A stretch of 64,000 bases of DNA from Pseudomonadota bacterium (GCA_005778355.1 SXON01000059.1:19897-83896), one strand, 5' to 3'; positions 1 to 7,894 are shown, counted from the stretch's first letter. Program-made: numbers and translations. Notes: generated from the letters alone by a model not told the origin.

Positions 1-706
1 CGGGCGCCAACTGCAGGTCGGCGACCGCGAGCGACACGTCGTCGCCATCGGCGAAGGCTTGCTCGTAGAGGGTGAAGCCACCCACCCGGTAACGCAGGGT
101 TTCCGCCGAGGGCGATCCCACCTTGCCGTACATCGCCACGCCGGCCGCCTCGGTGCCCCAGAACATGAGCCGCCCGCCGCTGCGCAGCAAGTCATCGAGG
201 CGCGAGCGGGACGGGTCGTTCACCCCATCGCCCACGAACTGCAGGCCGACCACTAGGGTTTGGCCCTTCAAAAGCTCGAAGCGCCCCGCCAGCCGCCGCG
301 TCTGCAAGTTCACCGAGTCCGCGCCAATCGCGGCGCCCGTGTTGCCGCCGGTCCCGTAGCTGCTGTCGCCGAAGGCGAAGTCCACCTCGAAGGCGGCGTC
401 GAGTGCAGCGCGGCCATCGAGCAGGCTGGGCGCGTAGGTGAAGAAGGCACCGACCCGCTCCTCGGTGTAGGCCCCCGTGTCCTCGCCGGTGGTGGTGGAG
501 TTAGTGCCGCCCAGCTCGCCAATCACCTGGCCGTTGACCAGTGGGTTGGTGGTGATCACGTCGGTGGTGACCGCCCGAGCCGAGAACGTGCCGAGGAAGC
601 TCAATCCTCCCTTGGCCTCCGGGGACGGTCGCACCTCGTCGGCGCGCGCCTCTGCGGGAAGGGCGGCGTCTTGGGCGAGCGCCAGAGCGGCGATAGAAAC
701 CAACAT
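1..706 (-). CDS. Exported protein, possibly an outer-membrane barrel (3' end cut by window)
   Basis: The frame stays open from an ATG at 706 to the window edge, about 235 residues. It begins with an uncharged signal-like stretch (MLVSIAALALAQDA) that should be cleaved near residue 11. The rest is rich in Gly, Thr, Phe and Tyr with alternating hydrophobic residues (GRAALDAAFEVDFAFGD, MYGKVGS), which fits an exported beta-barrel or porin-like protein, but no family was recognised. Its ATG shares one base with the stop of the upstream lipoprotein gene (TAATG), so translation is probably coupled. It is the last visible gene of the PHA operon. The barrel assignment is inference. Confidence 0.6.
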   Translation of the reverse strand, partial: MLVSIAALALAQDAALPAEARADEVRPSPEAKGGLSFLGTFSARAVTTDVITTNPLVNGQVIGELGGTNSTTTGEDTGAYTEERVGAFFTYAPSLLDGRAALDAAFEVDFAFGDSSYGTGGNTGAAIGADSVNLQTRRLAGRFELLKGQTLVVGLQFVGDGVNDPSRSRLDDLLRSGGRLMFWGTEAAGVAMYGKVGSPSAETLRYRVGGFTLYEQAFADGDDVSLAVADLQLAP

Positions 707-1272
707 TACTGCCGCCGATAGGTCTGGACGTTGGCGCCGGGCTCAAGCTGCGGCCCGGAGCTCGAACCGAAGCCCTCTTCTGGTGTTGGCGCCACGTAGC
801 CGTAGTCTGGTTCGGTGATCACCACCTCGTAGCTTAGTTTATCGCCTTCGACCTCATAGATCCCGTGTGAGACCGCGCTCGACGGGCTGGTTTGCACCAG
901 CTCGATGTTCGCGGGGCGGGTGGAGGTGTCGGTGGTGTAGCTGCCCTTGAAGGTGGTGGACTGGCCGTCTGTGTCGGTGGCCACCACGATGTAGGTGCCG
1001 CCCGATGTGAAGCCCGCGGTGATCCGGTCGAAGTAGGGCGCGAAGAGCTCGCTCAGGTCGTCGCCCTCGCTGAGCCAATCGCCCACCAGGGTGTCAGCGT
1101 CGGTGTCGCTATCGGAGTCCGCGTCGGTGTCCGTGTCGCTGTCGGCATCCGCGTCGGTATCGGTATCGGTATCGGTATCCGTGTCAGCTTCGTCCTGCAG
1201 CGCCGCGTTGACGTAGGTGCCGGGCGACTCCACGTCGTCGGGCAGGCAAGCAAGCAGGGCGATGAGGCTCAC
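706..1272 (-). CDS. Lipoprotein with Asp-Thr repeat linker
   Basis: A 188-residue predicted lipoprotein. The GTG start overlaps the stop of the ligase gene (GTGA), and the protein begins MSLIALLAC, a very short hydrophobic segment ending in a lipobox. Residues 30-60 are almost pure Asp, Thr, Ala and Ser (TDTDTDTDADADSDTD), a flexible acidic linker. A small domain of about 125 residues follows (LVGDWLSEGDD, FTSGGTYIVVATD, YEVEGDKLSYEVV) that reads like a lipocalin-type or META-like beta fold, but no family is certain. It lies between the acyl-CoA ligase and the exported protein. Its function in or near PHA metabolism is unknown. Confidence 0.7.
   Translation of the reverse strand: MSLIALLACLPDDVESPGTYVNAALQDEADTDTDTDTDTDADADSDTDTDADSDSDTDADTLVGDWLSEGDDLSELFAPYFDRITAGFTSGGTYIVVATDTDGQSTTFKGSYTTDTSTRPANIELVQTSPSSAVSHGIYEVEGDKLSYEVVITEPDYGYVAPTPEEGFGSSSGPQLEPGANVQTYRRQ
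1130..1190. repeat. Simple repeat encoding Asp-Thr codons
   Basis: A degenerate hexanucleotide tract. On the plus strand GGTATC recurs several times near 1155-1180, with GTGTCG/GTCGGT variants around it. On the minus strand it encodes alternating Asp and Thr/Ala/Ser in the lipoprotein linker. Perfect six-base units could change copy number by slippage without changing the frame. Confidence 0.6.
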
Positions 1273-2750
1273 CCGCTCTCGTTATGCTGCGATGCAACAT
1301 CCCGCAAGGCGATTTCTTTCAGCGCGACCTTGTCCACCTTGCCCGAGGCCGTGGTCGGCAGCGTGGAGAGCACGGTGATATACCTTGGAACCTTGTACTT
1401 CGCGAGTCGCTCCGAGAGGTGTGCCCGCAGACTCGCGACGCTGATGCTTGCCCCGGGCAGCGGGGCGACGAAGGCGGCCCCCACCTCGCCCCAGCGGGGG
1501 TCGGGCACCCCGATCACCGCGCAGGCACTGATACATCCCGAGCCATGTATCACCGACTCGACCTCAGGTGGATACACGTTTTCTCCGCCTGAAATGTACA
1601 TCTCCTTGATACGTCCGCACACGTAGAAGTAGCCGTCGACGTCGCGCTCCAGCACATCGCCGGTGCGGAACCACCCGTCGCCCATCGCATTCTGCGTTGC
1701 AGCATCGTCGTCGAGATAACCGCCGCACACCGCCGGGCCCGAGAGCCACAACTCGCCCGGCTCGCCGGGCGCACACTCGGCGCCATCCGGCCGTACCAGT
1801 CGGGCGGCCACGTGCGCTGCCGGCATGCCCACGCTGCCCCACTTCGCCTCCACCATGCTCGGCGGCAGGGAGAAACAATTGGGGCCCACCTCGGTGAGGC
1901 CAAAGCCCTGTCGCAGCGGAATGTCGCGCTCGCGGTAGCGCAGCAAGAGCGGCATCGGCAAAGCCGCACCACCGACCAGCGCGTCGCGCACCGAGCCGAG
2001 GTCGGTGCTCTCGAAGGCGGGATGATCGGCCATCATCTGGAAGATGGTTGGCACGCCCATCAGGAGGGTCACCCGTTCCTCGGCGATGAGCGCGAGCGAT
2101 TCGGCGGGCTCGAAGCCCCGGGCGAGCACCACCCGGCCACCGCGCCAGAAAAGGGGTGTGCTCAGGCAGTTCAGCCCCCCGGTGTGGAAGAGCGGCGTGA
2201 AGGTGAGCGTGCTGTCGCTCGCGACGAGGTCGCAGGCCAGCTGCGTGTTGACTGCGTTCCAGTGGAGCTGCTGGTGCGTGAGCAGCGCACCCTTGGGCCG
2301 ACCGGTGCTGCCCGAGGTGTACATCAGCACCCAGGGTGCATCGAGCGCCGATCCGGGACCGGTGACCGGGTCGGAATCGGGGTCGTCGACCAGACCGACA
2401 CCGGGAAGCCGCCCGGCCATCGAGGGGTCCACGAGCAAGAGCCGGGGACGCGAGTGCTCTACCTGCCAGCGAAGCTCGGGATCGGCCAGCCGCCAGTTCA
2501 TCGGGAACAAGGTGGCGCCCAGCTCGGCGCAGGCAAAGAGTAGGAGGAAGGTCTCGGCCCGGTTCGGTGCGAGCACGGCCACGCGGTCGCCAGGGCCCAC
2601 GCCCTCCGCGCGGAGTCGTCCCGCCCAGCGCAGGGCGTCACGCTGCATCGCAGCATATGTCCAGCGACGGTCGCTTGCTACGTCGTACAGGGCCTCCGCC
2701 TCGGGACGGAAACGGGCATGCACCTCGAGCCAGTTGCTGGTTGCCCTCAT
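1269..2750 (-). CDS. Acyl-CoA synthetase / AMP-dependent ligase
   Basis: A 493-residue member of the ANL (acyl-CoA synthetase) superfamily that activates a carboxylic acid through an acyl-adenylate to the CoA thioester. The P-loop YTSGSTGRPKG, the QGFGLTEVGPN region, the WFRTGDVLERD core motif, the GRIKEMYISGGENVYPPEVE hinge and the C-terminal Lys motif (TASGKVDK) are all present and complete. The ATG at 2750 was chosen because it overlaps the upstream phaC stop (ATGA). The frame is open further upstream, but that sequence is phaC coding. Context suggests it supplies acyl-CoA substrate to the PHA synthase or recycles released acids. The acid substrate cannot be read from the sequence. Confidence 0.9.
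   Translation of the reverse strand: MRATSNWLEVHARFRPEAEALYDVASDRRWTYAAMQRDALRWAGRLRAEGVGPGDRVAVLAPNRAETFLLLFACAELGATLFPMNWRLADPELRWQVEHSRPRLLLVDPSMAGRLPGVGLVDDPDSDPVTGPGSALDAPWVLMYTSGSTGRPKGALLTHQQLHWNAVNTQLACDLVASDSTLTFTPLFHTGGLNCLSTPLFWRGGRVVLARGFEPAESLALIAEERVTLLMGVPTIFQMMADHPAFESTDLGSVRDALVGGAALPMPLLLRYRERDIPLRQGFGLTEVGPNCFSLPPSMVEAKWGSVGMPAAHVAARLVRPDGAECAPGEPGELWLSGPAVCGGYLDDDAATQNAMGDGWFRTGDVLERDVDGYFYVCGRIKEMYISGGENVYPPEVESVIHGSGCISACAVIGVPDPRWGEVGAAFVAPLPGASISVASLRAHLSERLAKYKVPRYITVLSTLPTTASGKVDKVALKEIALRDVASQHNESG
1285..1296. promoter_or_regulatory. PhaR-like 12-mer inside the ligase 3' end
   Basis: TGCTGCGATGCA, identical to the sequence found between the phasin and phaE genes. 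It lies 13 bases upstream of the lipoprotein GTG, in the last codons of the ligase gene. The codons that form it on the minus strand (GTT GCA TCG CAG CAT) are not the usual GC-ending choices here, which hints at selection on the DNA itself. Confidence 0.4.
1529..1552. repeat. TGATACAT inverted repeat
   Basis: TGATACAT (1529-1536), an 8-base spacer, then ATGTATCA (1545-1552): a perfect inverted repeat inside the ligase gene. The same arms recur at 44976-44997. See also 37881-37898, 41892-41899 and 48663-48681. Confidence 0.5.
2644..2655. promoter_or_regulatory. PhaR-like 12-mer inside the ligase 5' part
   Basis: TGCATCGCAGCA, the reverse complement of TGCTGCGATGCA, about 95 bases inside the ligase gene. 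A weaker copy (TGCGTTGCAGCA, 10 of 12) is at 1693-1704. These could be internal PhaR sites or chance; the exact identity to the intergenic copies argues against chance. Confidence 0.35.
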
Positions 2751-3811
2751 GCCTCGACACCGCTCCAGAACTGGTCGAGCAGGGGGTAGAACTGCCGCGG
2801 CCCCTCCGTGCCCACGACCACGCCGATGTGACCCACGTCGAGGGTCGCGGCCCGCGCGCCGGGGATGGCCTCGGCCAGGGGCAGGGCCGCCGCCGGGGGC
2901 GTGATGAAGTCCTTCTTGCAGGCGACCACCAGCGCGGGTGCCCGGATGTCTTGCACCACCGCCACGCGCCCGTGCACGATCCAGCGGCGGTGCAAGAGCG
3001 CGTCGCGCTGGTAGCCGTCGCGGATGAAGTCGCGCGCGAAGGCGCCTGGCAGCGGCACGTTCTCCTCGAGCCAGCGCTCGCGCACCAGCACCCGCGCGAG
3101 CTTCGCCGGCTCGTGGCTCGCTGCCTCGATGCCCAGGTATTTCGACACGTTTCCCACCGGGTCGAGCATCTGGAAGGCAGGCTTCATCGTCTCGACGGGC
3201 ACAAGGCCCTCCGCGTCGAAGGCGGCGTCGACATCGAGCTGCCGGACGAAGTCCGCGAAGCGCCCCCCCGCCGAGAATCGCGCCGGCGCGTTGAGCGCCA
3301 CCAGCGAGGCCACGCGCTCGGGGAAACGTGCCGCGAGCAAGGTCGCGATCGTGCCCCCCATGCAATAGCCCAGCAGGTGGGCACGCGGCGCGCGTGCATG
3401 CCGGGACGCCCGGTCGATACTGCGTCGCAGCATACCGACCACCTCGTCGAGCCCCTGGCCGCAGTCGGCGATCGTGGGGACACCCCAGTCCACCAGGTAG
3501 GTCGGGTAGCCCGCTGCCGACAGGGCCTCCACCAACGAACGACCTGGTTCGAGGTCGAGGATGAAGGCACGATTGATGAGCGAGGGCACCAGCACCACCG
3601 GCGCGTGTCGCACACGGCGCGGGGCGTAGTACCGGAGATCGACTCGCCCCTGGGAAAACACCACCTCCGACGCCGTGAGAGCCACCGGGGGGCGCGGCGC
3701 GGTGGCGAGGATCTGCATCCCCCGTCGGATCTTCGCCGCCGGACCGAGCCCGAGGGCGGCCAGGGCGGGGTCGAGCGGCCAGGCGGGGAGCGGGCTCGAG
3801 GCGCCGGTCAC
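2747..3811 (-). CDS. phaC: PHA synthase subunit PhaC, second copy
   Basis: A 354-residue alpha/beta-hydrolase-fold polyester synthase, the size of class III PhaC. It carries the lipase-like box GYCMGG with the catalytic Cys, the Asp motif (CKKDFITPP) and the His motif (DVGHIGVVVG), so it looks catalytically complete. The GTG at 3811 overlaps the stop of the upstream phaC (GTGA), and its own stop overlaps the ligase ATG (ATGA). It polymerises (R)-3-hydroxyacyl-CoA on granule surfaces, normally together with PhaE. The gene symbol is shared with the neighbouring copy; the two proteins are clearly diverged paralogues. Confidence 0.88.
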   Translation of the reverse strand: MTGASSPLPAWPLDPALAALGLGPAAKIRRGMQILATAPRPPVALTASEVVFSQGRVDLRYYAPRRVRHAPVVLVPSLINRAFILDLEPGRSLVEALSAAGYPTYLVDWGVPTIADCGQGLDEVVGMLRRSIDRASRHARAPRAHLLGYCMGGTIATLLAARFPERVASLVALNAPARFSAGGRFADFVRQLDVDAAFDAEGLVPVETMKPAFQMLDPVGNVSKYLGIEAASHEPAKLARVLVRERWLEENVPLPGAFARDFIRDGYQRDALLHRRWIVHGRVAVVQDIRAPALVVACKKDFITPPAAALPLAEAIPGARAATLDVGHIGVVVGTEGPRQFYPLLDQFWSGVEA

Positions 3812-4845
3812 CGGGCGGCCGCCGAGTCGCGCGCCGCCACCACCGGCAGCGCGTGCCACTCCATGATGCGTCGCGGCAAGGCCGCTCCGGCGCACACACC
3901 CACGTGGCCCCCCTTCAGCGTGCCCGTGGTCACCGCGCCGCCCCAGCGGCGGGACAGGGCGTGCGCCGCCTCGGGGGGCACGATGTGGTCGTCGCCCGCC
4001 GCCACGGCGGTGGCGGGAACGGTGGCGCACGCGAGATCCACCGCCCGCCCGTCCATCAGCCATCCGCCCTCGATCAGCGCGTTATCGAAGTAACAACGCC
4101 GCACGTATTCGCGGTAGGCCTCGCCGGGGAAGTCGACGCCGTCGTTGTTCCAGGCCTCGAGCGCCGTCCAGAGCTCCCGGAAGCCCTCGTCAGGGAAGCG
4201 GTCGACGAGGCCCTTGTACTTGGCCGCGAGGCCCATCGGGCGCAGCCAGCGGAAGCTGTCCTGCATCAGCTCGCGGGGGAAGTTGCCGAAGCCATCGACG
4301 ATCGCGTCGAGGGGGAAAGACTCCGGACGCGCCCAGCGTGACAGCCGCCCAGAGGCGTGGAAGTCGATCGGCGTGGCGAGGAAGAAGGCGGAGCGGGCTT
4401 GCGCACGGTCGGTGCGGGCGAGGTGCGCCGCGAGGAACGTGCCGCCCACGCAGTAGCCGAGCACATTCATGGCGGGCACGCCAGCGTGCCGACAGGCGCG
4501 ATCGAGGCAGCGCCCGATCACCCGGTCGACGTAGTGACACAGCGGCGTGTCGCGATCCTCGGGGCCGGCGCGTCCCCAGTCGAGGATGTACACCGGCACG
4601 CCCTGGGCGTTGAGCGTCTCGACAACGCTGCGCCCCGGGGCGAGGTCGAAGACGGTCCAGGTGTTGATGAGCGGCATGACACAGAAGAGCGGCGCCTGTG
4701 CCGATGTGCCCTCGCGGGGCCGGAAGTAGCGCACTTTCGCCTTGCCGTCGCGATGGATCACCTCGTTCGGGCTCTGCCCGGTGCGCGCGCGAGACACCGG
4801 GTCCGTGCCGAGCCACAGCGCGGCCTGGGCGAGGTTGGCCACCAT
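3808..4845 (-). CDS. phaC: PHA synthase subunit PhaC, first copy
   Basis: A 345-residue PhaC of class III size. The catalytic Cys is in GYCVGG, the Asp in AAGDDHIVPP and the His in KGGHVGVCAG. The oxyanion-side region (FCVMPLINTWTVFDLAPGRS) and YILDWG are typical of PhaC. The ATG at 4845 directly follows the phaE stop (TAGATG), so phaE and this gene are likely coupled, as expected for subunits of one PhaC-PhaE complex. Having a second complete PhaC straight after it is unusual; the two may differ in substrate chain length or form a mixed complex. Confidence 0.9.
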   Translation of the reverse strand: MVANLAQAALWLGTDPVSRARTGQSPNEVIHRDGKAKVRYFRPREGTSAQAPLFCVMPLINTWTVFDLAPGRSVVETLNAQGVPVYILDWGRAGPEDRDTPLCHYVDRVIGRCLDRACRHAGVPAMNVLGYCVGGTFLAAHLARTDRAQARSAFFLATPIDFHASGRLSRWARPESFPLDAIVDGFGNFPRELMQDSFRWLRPMGLAAKYKGLVDRFPDEGFRELWTALEAWNNDGVDFPGEAYREYVRRCYFDNALIEGGWLMDGRAVDLACATVPATAVAAGDDHIVPPEAAHALSRRWGGAVTTGTLKGGHVGVCAGAALPRRIMEWHALPVVAARDSAAAR

Positions 4846-5379
4846 CTACTTGCCCTTCCTGCGGGCGGCTGGTACGTTTGAAAACGCGCTCTCGACCTGG
4901 GCGCTCGAGGCAACCTCCGTGGCGCTGGGCGACGCCGGGACTGCCGAAGGCGAACCGCTGGTCGCCCGTGCCGCCGCCAAATCCCCACGGATCGCGGCGA
5001 GGGTGTCGCGGAGCTCCAGCCGGGCCTCGGCGGCCTCGATCCGCGCTTCCACGACCTCTTTCTCCATGCGGCCGAGGCGGTCTTTGAGCTCGAGCACGTG
5101 GTCCTCTTGCTGCAGGAGCCGCTCTTCAAGCAGGGCCGCCACGCGAGCAACGCGGACGAGATCGCCCCGCGTGGGCAGGTGCATCTTCTCCAGCGACTGG
5201 TCGACCGACTTCTCGTACTGGCCGCGGGCGCGGGCAGCACCCTCGAGGTTCTTGCCCATCGCGCCGAGGAACGCGGGCGAGTCGAGCGTGGCATCCCACC
5301 ACTGGGTCATCGCCTTCTCCCAGTGCTTGTACATCTCGTCGCCGAGCTTGGAGAAATCGGGTGCGGGTGCGCTGGCCAT
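4846..5379 (-). CDS. phaE: PhaE-like PHA synthase subunit
   Basis: A 177-residue hydrophilic, largely helical protein starting MASAPAPDFSKLGDEMYKHW. The N-terminal WEKAMTQWWDATLDSPAF and GQYEKSVDQSLEKMHLPTR segments match the PhaE/PhaM type of PHA-synthase partner. Residues 85-140 are a coiled coil (ERLLQQEDHVLELKDRLGRM and following). The start was set at the ATG at 5379, which has an AGAGGACG ribosome site; the frame is open upstream but without a plausible start. Its position directly before phaC supports a class III synthase. The sequence is shorter than textbook PhaE, so the subunit name is by context as well as pattern. Confidence 0.72.
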   Translation of the reverse strand: MASAPAPDFSKLGDEMYKHWEKAMTQWWDATLDSPAFLGAMGKNLEGAARARGQYEKSVDQSLEKMHLPTRGDLVRVARVAALLEERLLQQEDHVLELKDRLGRMEKEVVEARIEAAEARLELRDTLAAIRGDLAAARATSGSPSAVPASPSATEVASSAQVESAFSNVPAARRKGK

Positions 5380-5410
5380 GGTCGTCCTCTGCTGCGGGGT
5401 GGAACTATCT

Positions 5411-5422
5411 TGCTGCGATGCA
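5411..5422. promoter_or_regulatory. Probable PhaR operator upstream of phaE
   Basis: TGCTGCGATGCA; with one more base on each side it becomes TTGCTGCGATGCAA, an imperfect palindrome (TTGC...GCAA). It lies in the 125-base gap between phasin and phaE, 31 bases before the phaE ATG. TGC-rich inverted repeats are known PhaR targets in other proteobacteria. Confidence 0.55.
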
Positions 5423-5504
5423 ATGTGGCGGTGGTCCCAGGCTGGGGACGTGCAGCGGGCGGCGCCTCCTGCCGGTCGGGCAGGGACGCCGCTCGCCGGG
5501 CGGC

Positions 5505-5756
5505 CTACTTGGCCTCGGCTTCGACCGGCTTCCAGGCCTCGACCATCGACTTGCCCACGCCCTGCGCGTAGCTCACCGAGGTGTCGTAGCTCGACTGGTA
5601 GAAACCCATCGCCGCCTCGAACTGGGTGCGCGCGAGCTTGGCCTGCGCCTTCTGGAAGTCGAGCCACTGGGTCTGCGACTCGACCGCCTGCTGGCCGAGG
5701 GTGTGCACGTTCTTGCGGTAGCTGTTGACGAAGCTGTTGTTGAAGAGGCTGTCCAT
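5505..5756 (-). CDS. Small phasin-like granule protein
   Basis: An 83-residue protein starting MDSLFNNSFVNSYRKNVHTL, amphipathic helical throughout and ending in WKPVEAEAK, as in short phasins that coat PHA granules. The ATG at 5756 has a GGGAG ribosome site; longer readings upstream lack one and would cross the putative operators. It is the first gene transcribed away from phaR, and phasin genes are the classic PhaR target. The assignment rests on composition and context, because phasins have little sequence conservation. Confidence 0.65.
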   Translation of the reverse strand: MDSLFNNSFVNSYRKNVHTLGQQAVESQTQWLDFQKAQAKLARTQFEAAMGFYQSSYDTSVSYAQGVGKSMVEAWKPVEAEAK

Positions 5757-5823
5757 CTTGGTCTCCCTGGTGGTTGTTGCCGGCGAAGGGGCTCGTCCCG
5801 GGCACGGCATCATGTATGAACCA

Positions 5824-5861
5824 TGCTGCGGTGCGTCAAGCGCAAATTGTGCATCGCAGCA
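5824..5861. promoter_or_regulatory. Two PhaR-like sites in the phasin/phaR divergent promoter
   Basis: TGCTGCGGTGCG at 5824-5835 (10 of 12 to the consensus) and TGCATCGCAGCA at 5850-5861 (exact, reverse orientation) lie in the 129-base gap between the divergent phasin and phaR genes. The pair could repress both genes until PHA titrates PhaR off the DNA. Confidence 0.6.
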
Positions 5862-5885
5862 TGAGCCGGGCGGATAGCGGGGCGC

Positions 5886-6416
5886 ATGCCGCACATCCGA
5901 AAGTACGAGAACCGCCGCCTCTACGACACCGGCGCCTCGAAGTACGTCAACCTCGAGGAGATCGCCGAGATGGTGCGGCGCGGCGAGGAGGTGACCGTCG
6001 AGGACAGCAAGACGGGTCGCGATCTTACCCAGGAGGTGCTCCTGCAGGTGGTCCTCACCTCGCCCACGGGGGCTGCGCTCGTGCCGGTCGGCTTGCTGCG
6101 TCGCCTCATCCGCGCCGCGGCGAACCCCGTGCTGTCACGCGGCATCGACCCGGCGCTCGCGCAGGGCCTCGACCTTTTCCATCGCCAACTCGAGGCGCTG
6201 GAACGCGGGTTGCCGACCTTCCCGGGGTGGCCCCCCAACGCCGCGGGCCGCACCGGCTACCGCCACCCCGAGCCGGGTGCCGACCTGCAAGAGCCCCCTC
6301 CCTCACCGCCCCCGCCGTACGACCCGGGACCGGGCCCCGACGACGCGGCCGACCCCGAGCTCGACGCGCTTCGCGCTCGCCTCGACGCGCTCGAGAAGCG
6401 CTTGCGGCGCGGTTGA
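5886..6416 (+). CDS. phaR: PHA accumulation regulator PhaR
   Basis: A 176-residue regulator. Residues 1-60 (IRKYENRRLYDT, SKYVNLEEIAEMVRRGEEV, DSKTGRDLTQEVLLQVV) are the conserved PHB/PHA accumulation DNA-binding domain. Residues 61-115 resemble the second conserved segment that senses PHA. A Pro-rich linker and a short C-terminal coiled coil (DALRARLDALEKRLRRG) follow. PhaR binds TGC-rich sites near phasin and its own gene, and leaves DNA when granules form. It is divergent from the phasin gene and flanked by matching sites. Its stop overlaps the next gene's TTG start. Confidence 0.92.
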   Translation: MPHIRKYENRRLYDTGASKYVNLEEIAEMVRRGEEVTVEDSKTGRDLTQEVLLQVVLTSPTGAALVPVGLLRRLIRAAANPVLSRGIDPALAQGLDLFHRQLEALERGLPTFPGWPPNAAGRTGYRHPEPGADLQEPPPSPPPPYDPGPGPDDAADPELDALRARLDALEKRLRRG

Positions 6417-7099
6417 TCCTCGGGCTCGCCACCGCCGCTGCCGCCGGTTGTTTCGAGCAGCACCTGCTCGAGGCCATGGCGCTCAACAGCGAACGGCGGG
6501 CCTTGTACGCTGAGTTTTCAGGTGGCCGTTCGGAAGCGGTGTCCGACCGGCTGGTGGAGACGGAACGCTTGACCCTCCCGGTGGCTCGCGCCTTCGATCG
6601 CCGCGCCGAGACCTTCCAACGTGCGGGTATCGCGGTGATGTGCGCGGAGTTCGAACCGATGTCGCGGGCGCCCGGGGCGCCCACCCAGACCGCTCCGATG
6701 CAAACCCCGCCGGGGCTGGTCGAATGGGTGCAGGAGGCCCGACTGGCGGTGCGCTTCGAGGCTGCCTACACCGAGGGCGGCTTCGCTGCGGCCGAGCGTC
6801 TCGCCGGCGAGGTGCTCTCACGGCTGGCGGAGGCTGAGCCTCGCGGCAAGAACGGCGGCCTGTGCATGACGCGGCATCTCGTGGAGTCCATCCGTCGCGT
6901 CGCCCGGCTCGCTCCCCACCACGCCGGCGAGGCCGATCTGCTCGGTTTCCGCTGGCGGAGCCCGGAGCGACTCTCACGGGCGTTCTACTGGCTCCAGGTG
7001 GCGGCGCTGCCCGCCGGGCTCGACCTTGATGTGCTCGCCGAACCCGCGCACCTCGCTGGCGCGCCGATCATCTGTAGCGATGTGCCGCCCATCCCTTGA
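6413..7099 (+). CDS. Predicted lipoprotein of unknown function
   Basis: A 228-residue protein reading from a TTG that overlaps the phaR stop (TTGA). The start was chosen because it gives a signal peptide, LILGLATAAAAGC, with a lipobox (AAGC). The mature part is helical and rich in Ala, Glu and Arg (YTEGGFAAAERLAGEVLSRL), with four later Cys/Met-rich positions including LCMTRHLVESIRR and IICSDVPP. No family was recognised. The overlap suggests co-translation with phaR, but a link to PHA is unproven. Confidence 0.65.
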   Translation: MILGLATAAAAGCFEQHLLEAMALNSERRALYAEFSGGRSEAVSDRLVETERLTLPVARAFDRRAETFQRAGIAVMCAEFEPMSRAPGAPTQTAPMQTPPGLVEWVQEARLAVRFEAAYTEGGFAAAERLAGEVLSRLAEAEPRGKNGGLCMTRHLVESIRRVARLAPHHAGEADLLGFRWRSPERLSRAFYWLQVAALPAGLDLDVLAEPAHLAGAPIICSDVPPIP

Positions 7100-7123
7100 G
7101 TGTCCTGCGGCATAGCAGTCGCC

Positions 7124-7864
7124 ATGCTGCTCGCCCTCGTCGCGCTTGCGACTGCCGAGGACCTCGATCTCTCCATCGCGTACCGCGGGCGGTCGCTCGA
7201 CGCGACGCTCCACGACGTGGCCGCCGGTCCCCTCCCCTCGCTCGTGCTCGACGATGGCGACCACGAGCTCCGCCTCGACCTGCGCTTGACCCGCTTCTCC
7301 GCTACCGAGATCGGGCTCGACTTCGTGGCCACCCGCGTGCCGGATGGCGGAGGCAAGGGCGAGGTGCTTTGGCAGGGCAGCGTCTCGGGCGTCGGCACGA
7401 ACTTGCCGTCGTTCGCGGCCGGGACGCTCACCGAGACCGGGCCCGAGTTTGCACTCCTGGCGGCGGGGCGTCACCCGGCCGCGATGGTCAGCTCCGGCGC
7501 TCTCGCGGGCTGCCAGTACACCCGCATGGCGGGAATGACCGACGTGGCCTGCGACAGCGCGTCGATCCGCCACCACCGCGTGGAGCGGCACGCCATCGAT
7601 GAGATCGAGGCCGGCGTGGCCCGCGCGCGAGCGAATCCCGCGCTGGCCGTCGACGCGGGGCCGACGAAGGTGACACTCAGCGGGAAGAGCTTCGATGGCT
7701 ACCGGGTGACGGTCGCCATGCCGGGCTCGCCCCCCTCGTACAACCTCGTGGCCTGGACCGGCGCCGACGGGCTCGACGAGGTGCGCTGCCAGGGGGGAAG
7801 CGAGGCGGCCTGCACCGCGCTGATGACCGCGTTCATCGGCGGATTACCGACCGAGTTGCAGTAG
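7124..7864 (+). CDS. Exported protein of unknown function
   Basis: A 246-residue protein with an uncharged signal peptide (MLLALVALATA, cleavage before EDLDLS). A GTG at 7100 directly after the previous stop is an alternative start (24 bases longer), but the ATG at 7124 gives the cleaner signal. The mature protein has two beta-rich halves, with LRLDLRLTRFSATEIGLDFV in the first and KVTLSGKSFDGYRVTVAMPG in the second. Three Cys lie in the middle and two in the C-terminal part (VRCQGGSEAACTAL), which fits a periplasmic or surface location. No family was recognised. Confidence 0.65.
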   Translation: MLLALVALATAEDLDLSIAYRGRSLDATLHDVAAGPLPSLVLDDGDHELRLDLRLTRFSATEIGLDFVATRVPDGGGKGEVLWQGSVSGVGTNLPSFAAGTLTETGPEFALLAAGRHPAAMVSSGALAGCQYTRMAGMTDVACDSASIRHHRVERHAIDEIEAGVARARANPALAVDAGPTKVTLSGKSFDGYRVTVAMPGSPPSYNLVAWTGADGLDEVRCQGGSEAACTALMTAFIGGLPTELQ

Positions 7865-7894
7865 CGCATCGCGGGAGAACGTTACCCTCCCCCC

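Noticed and set aside
2751..3899. Upstream extension of the ligase frame over phaC
   Set aside because: It is open only because of high GC. The phaC reading in another frame has all catalytic motifs, and the ligase motifs start directly after the ATGA overlap.
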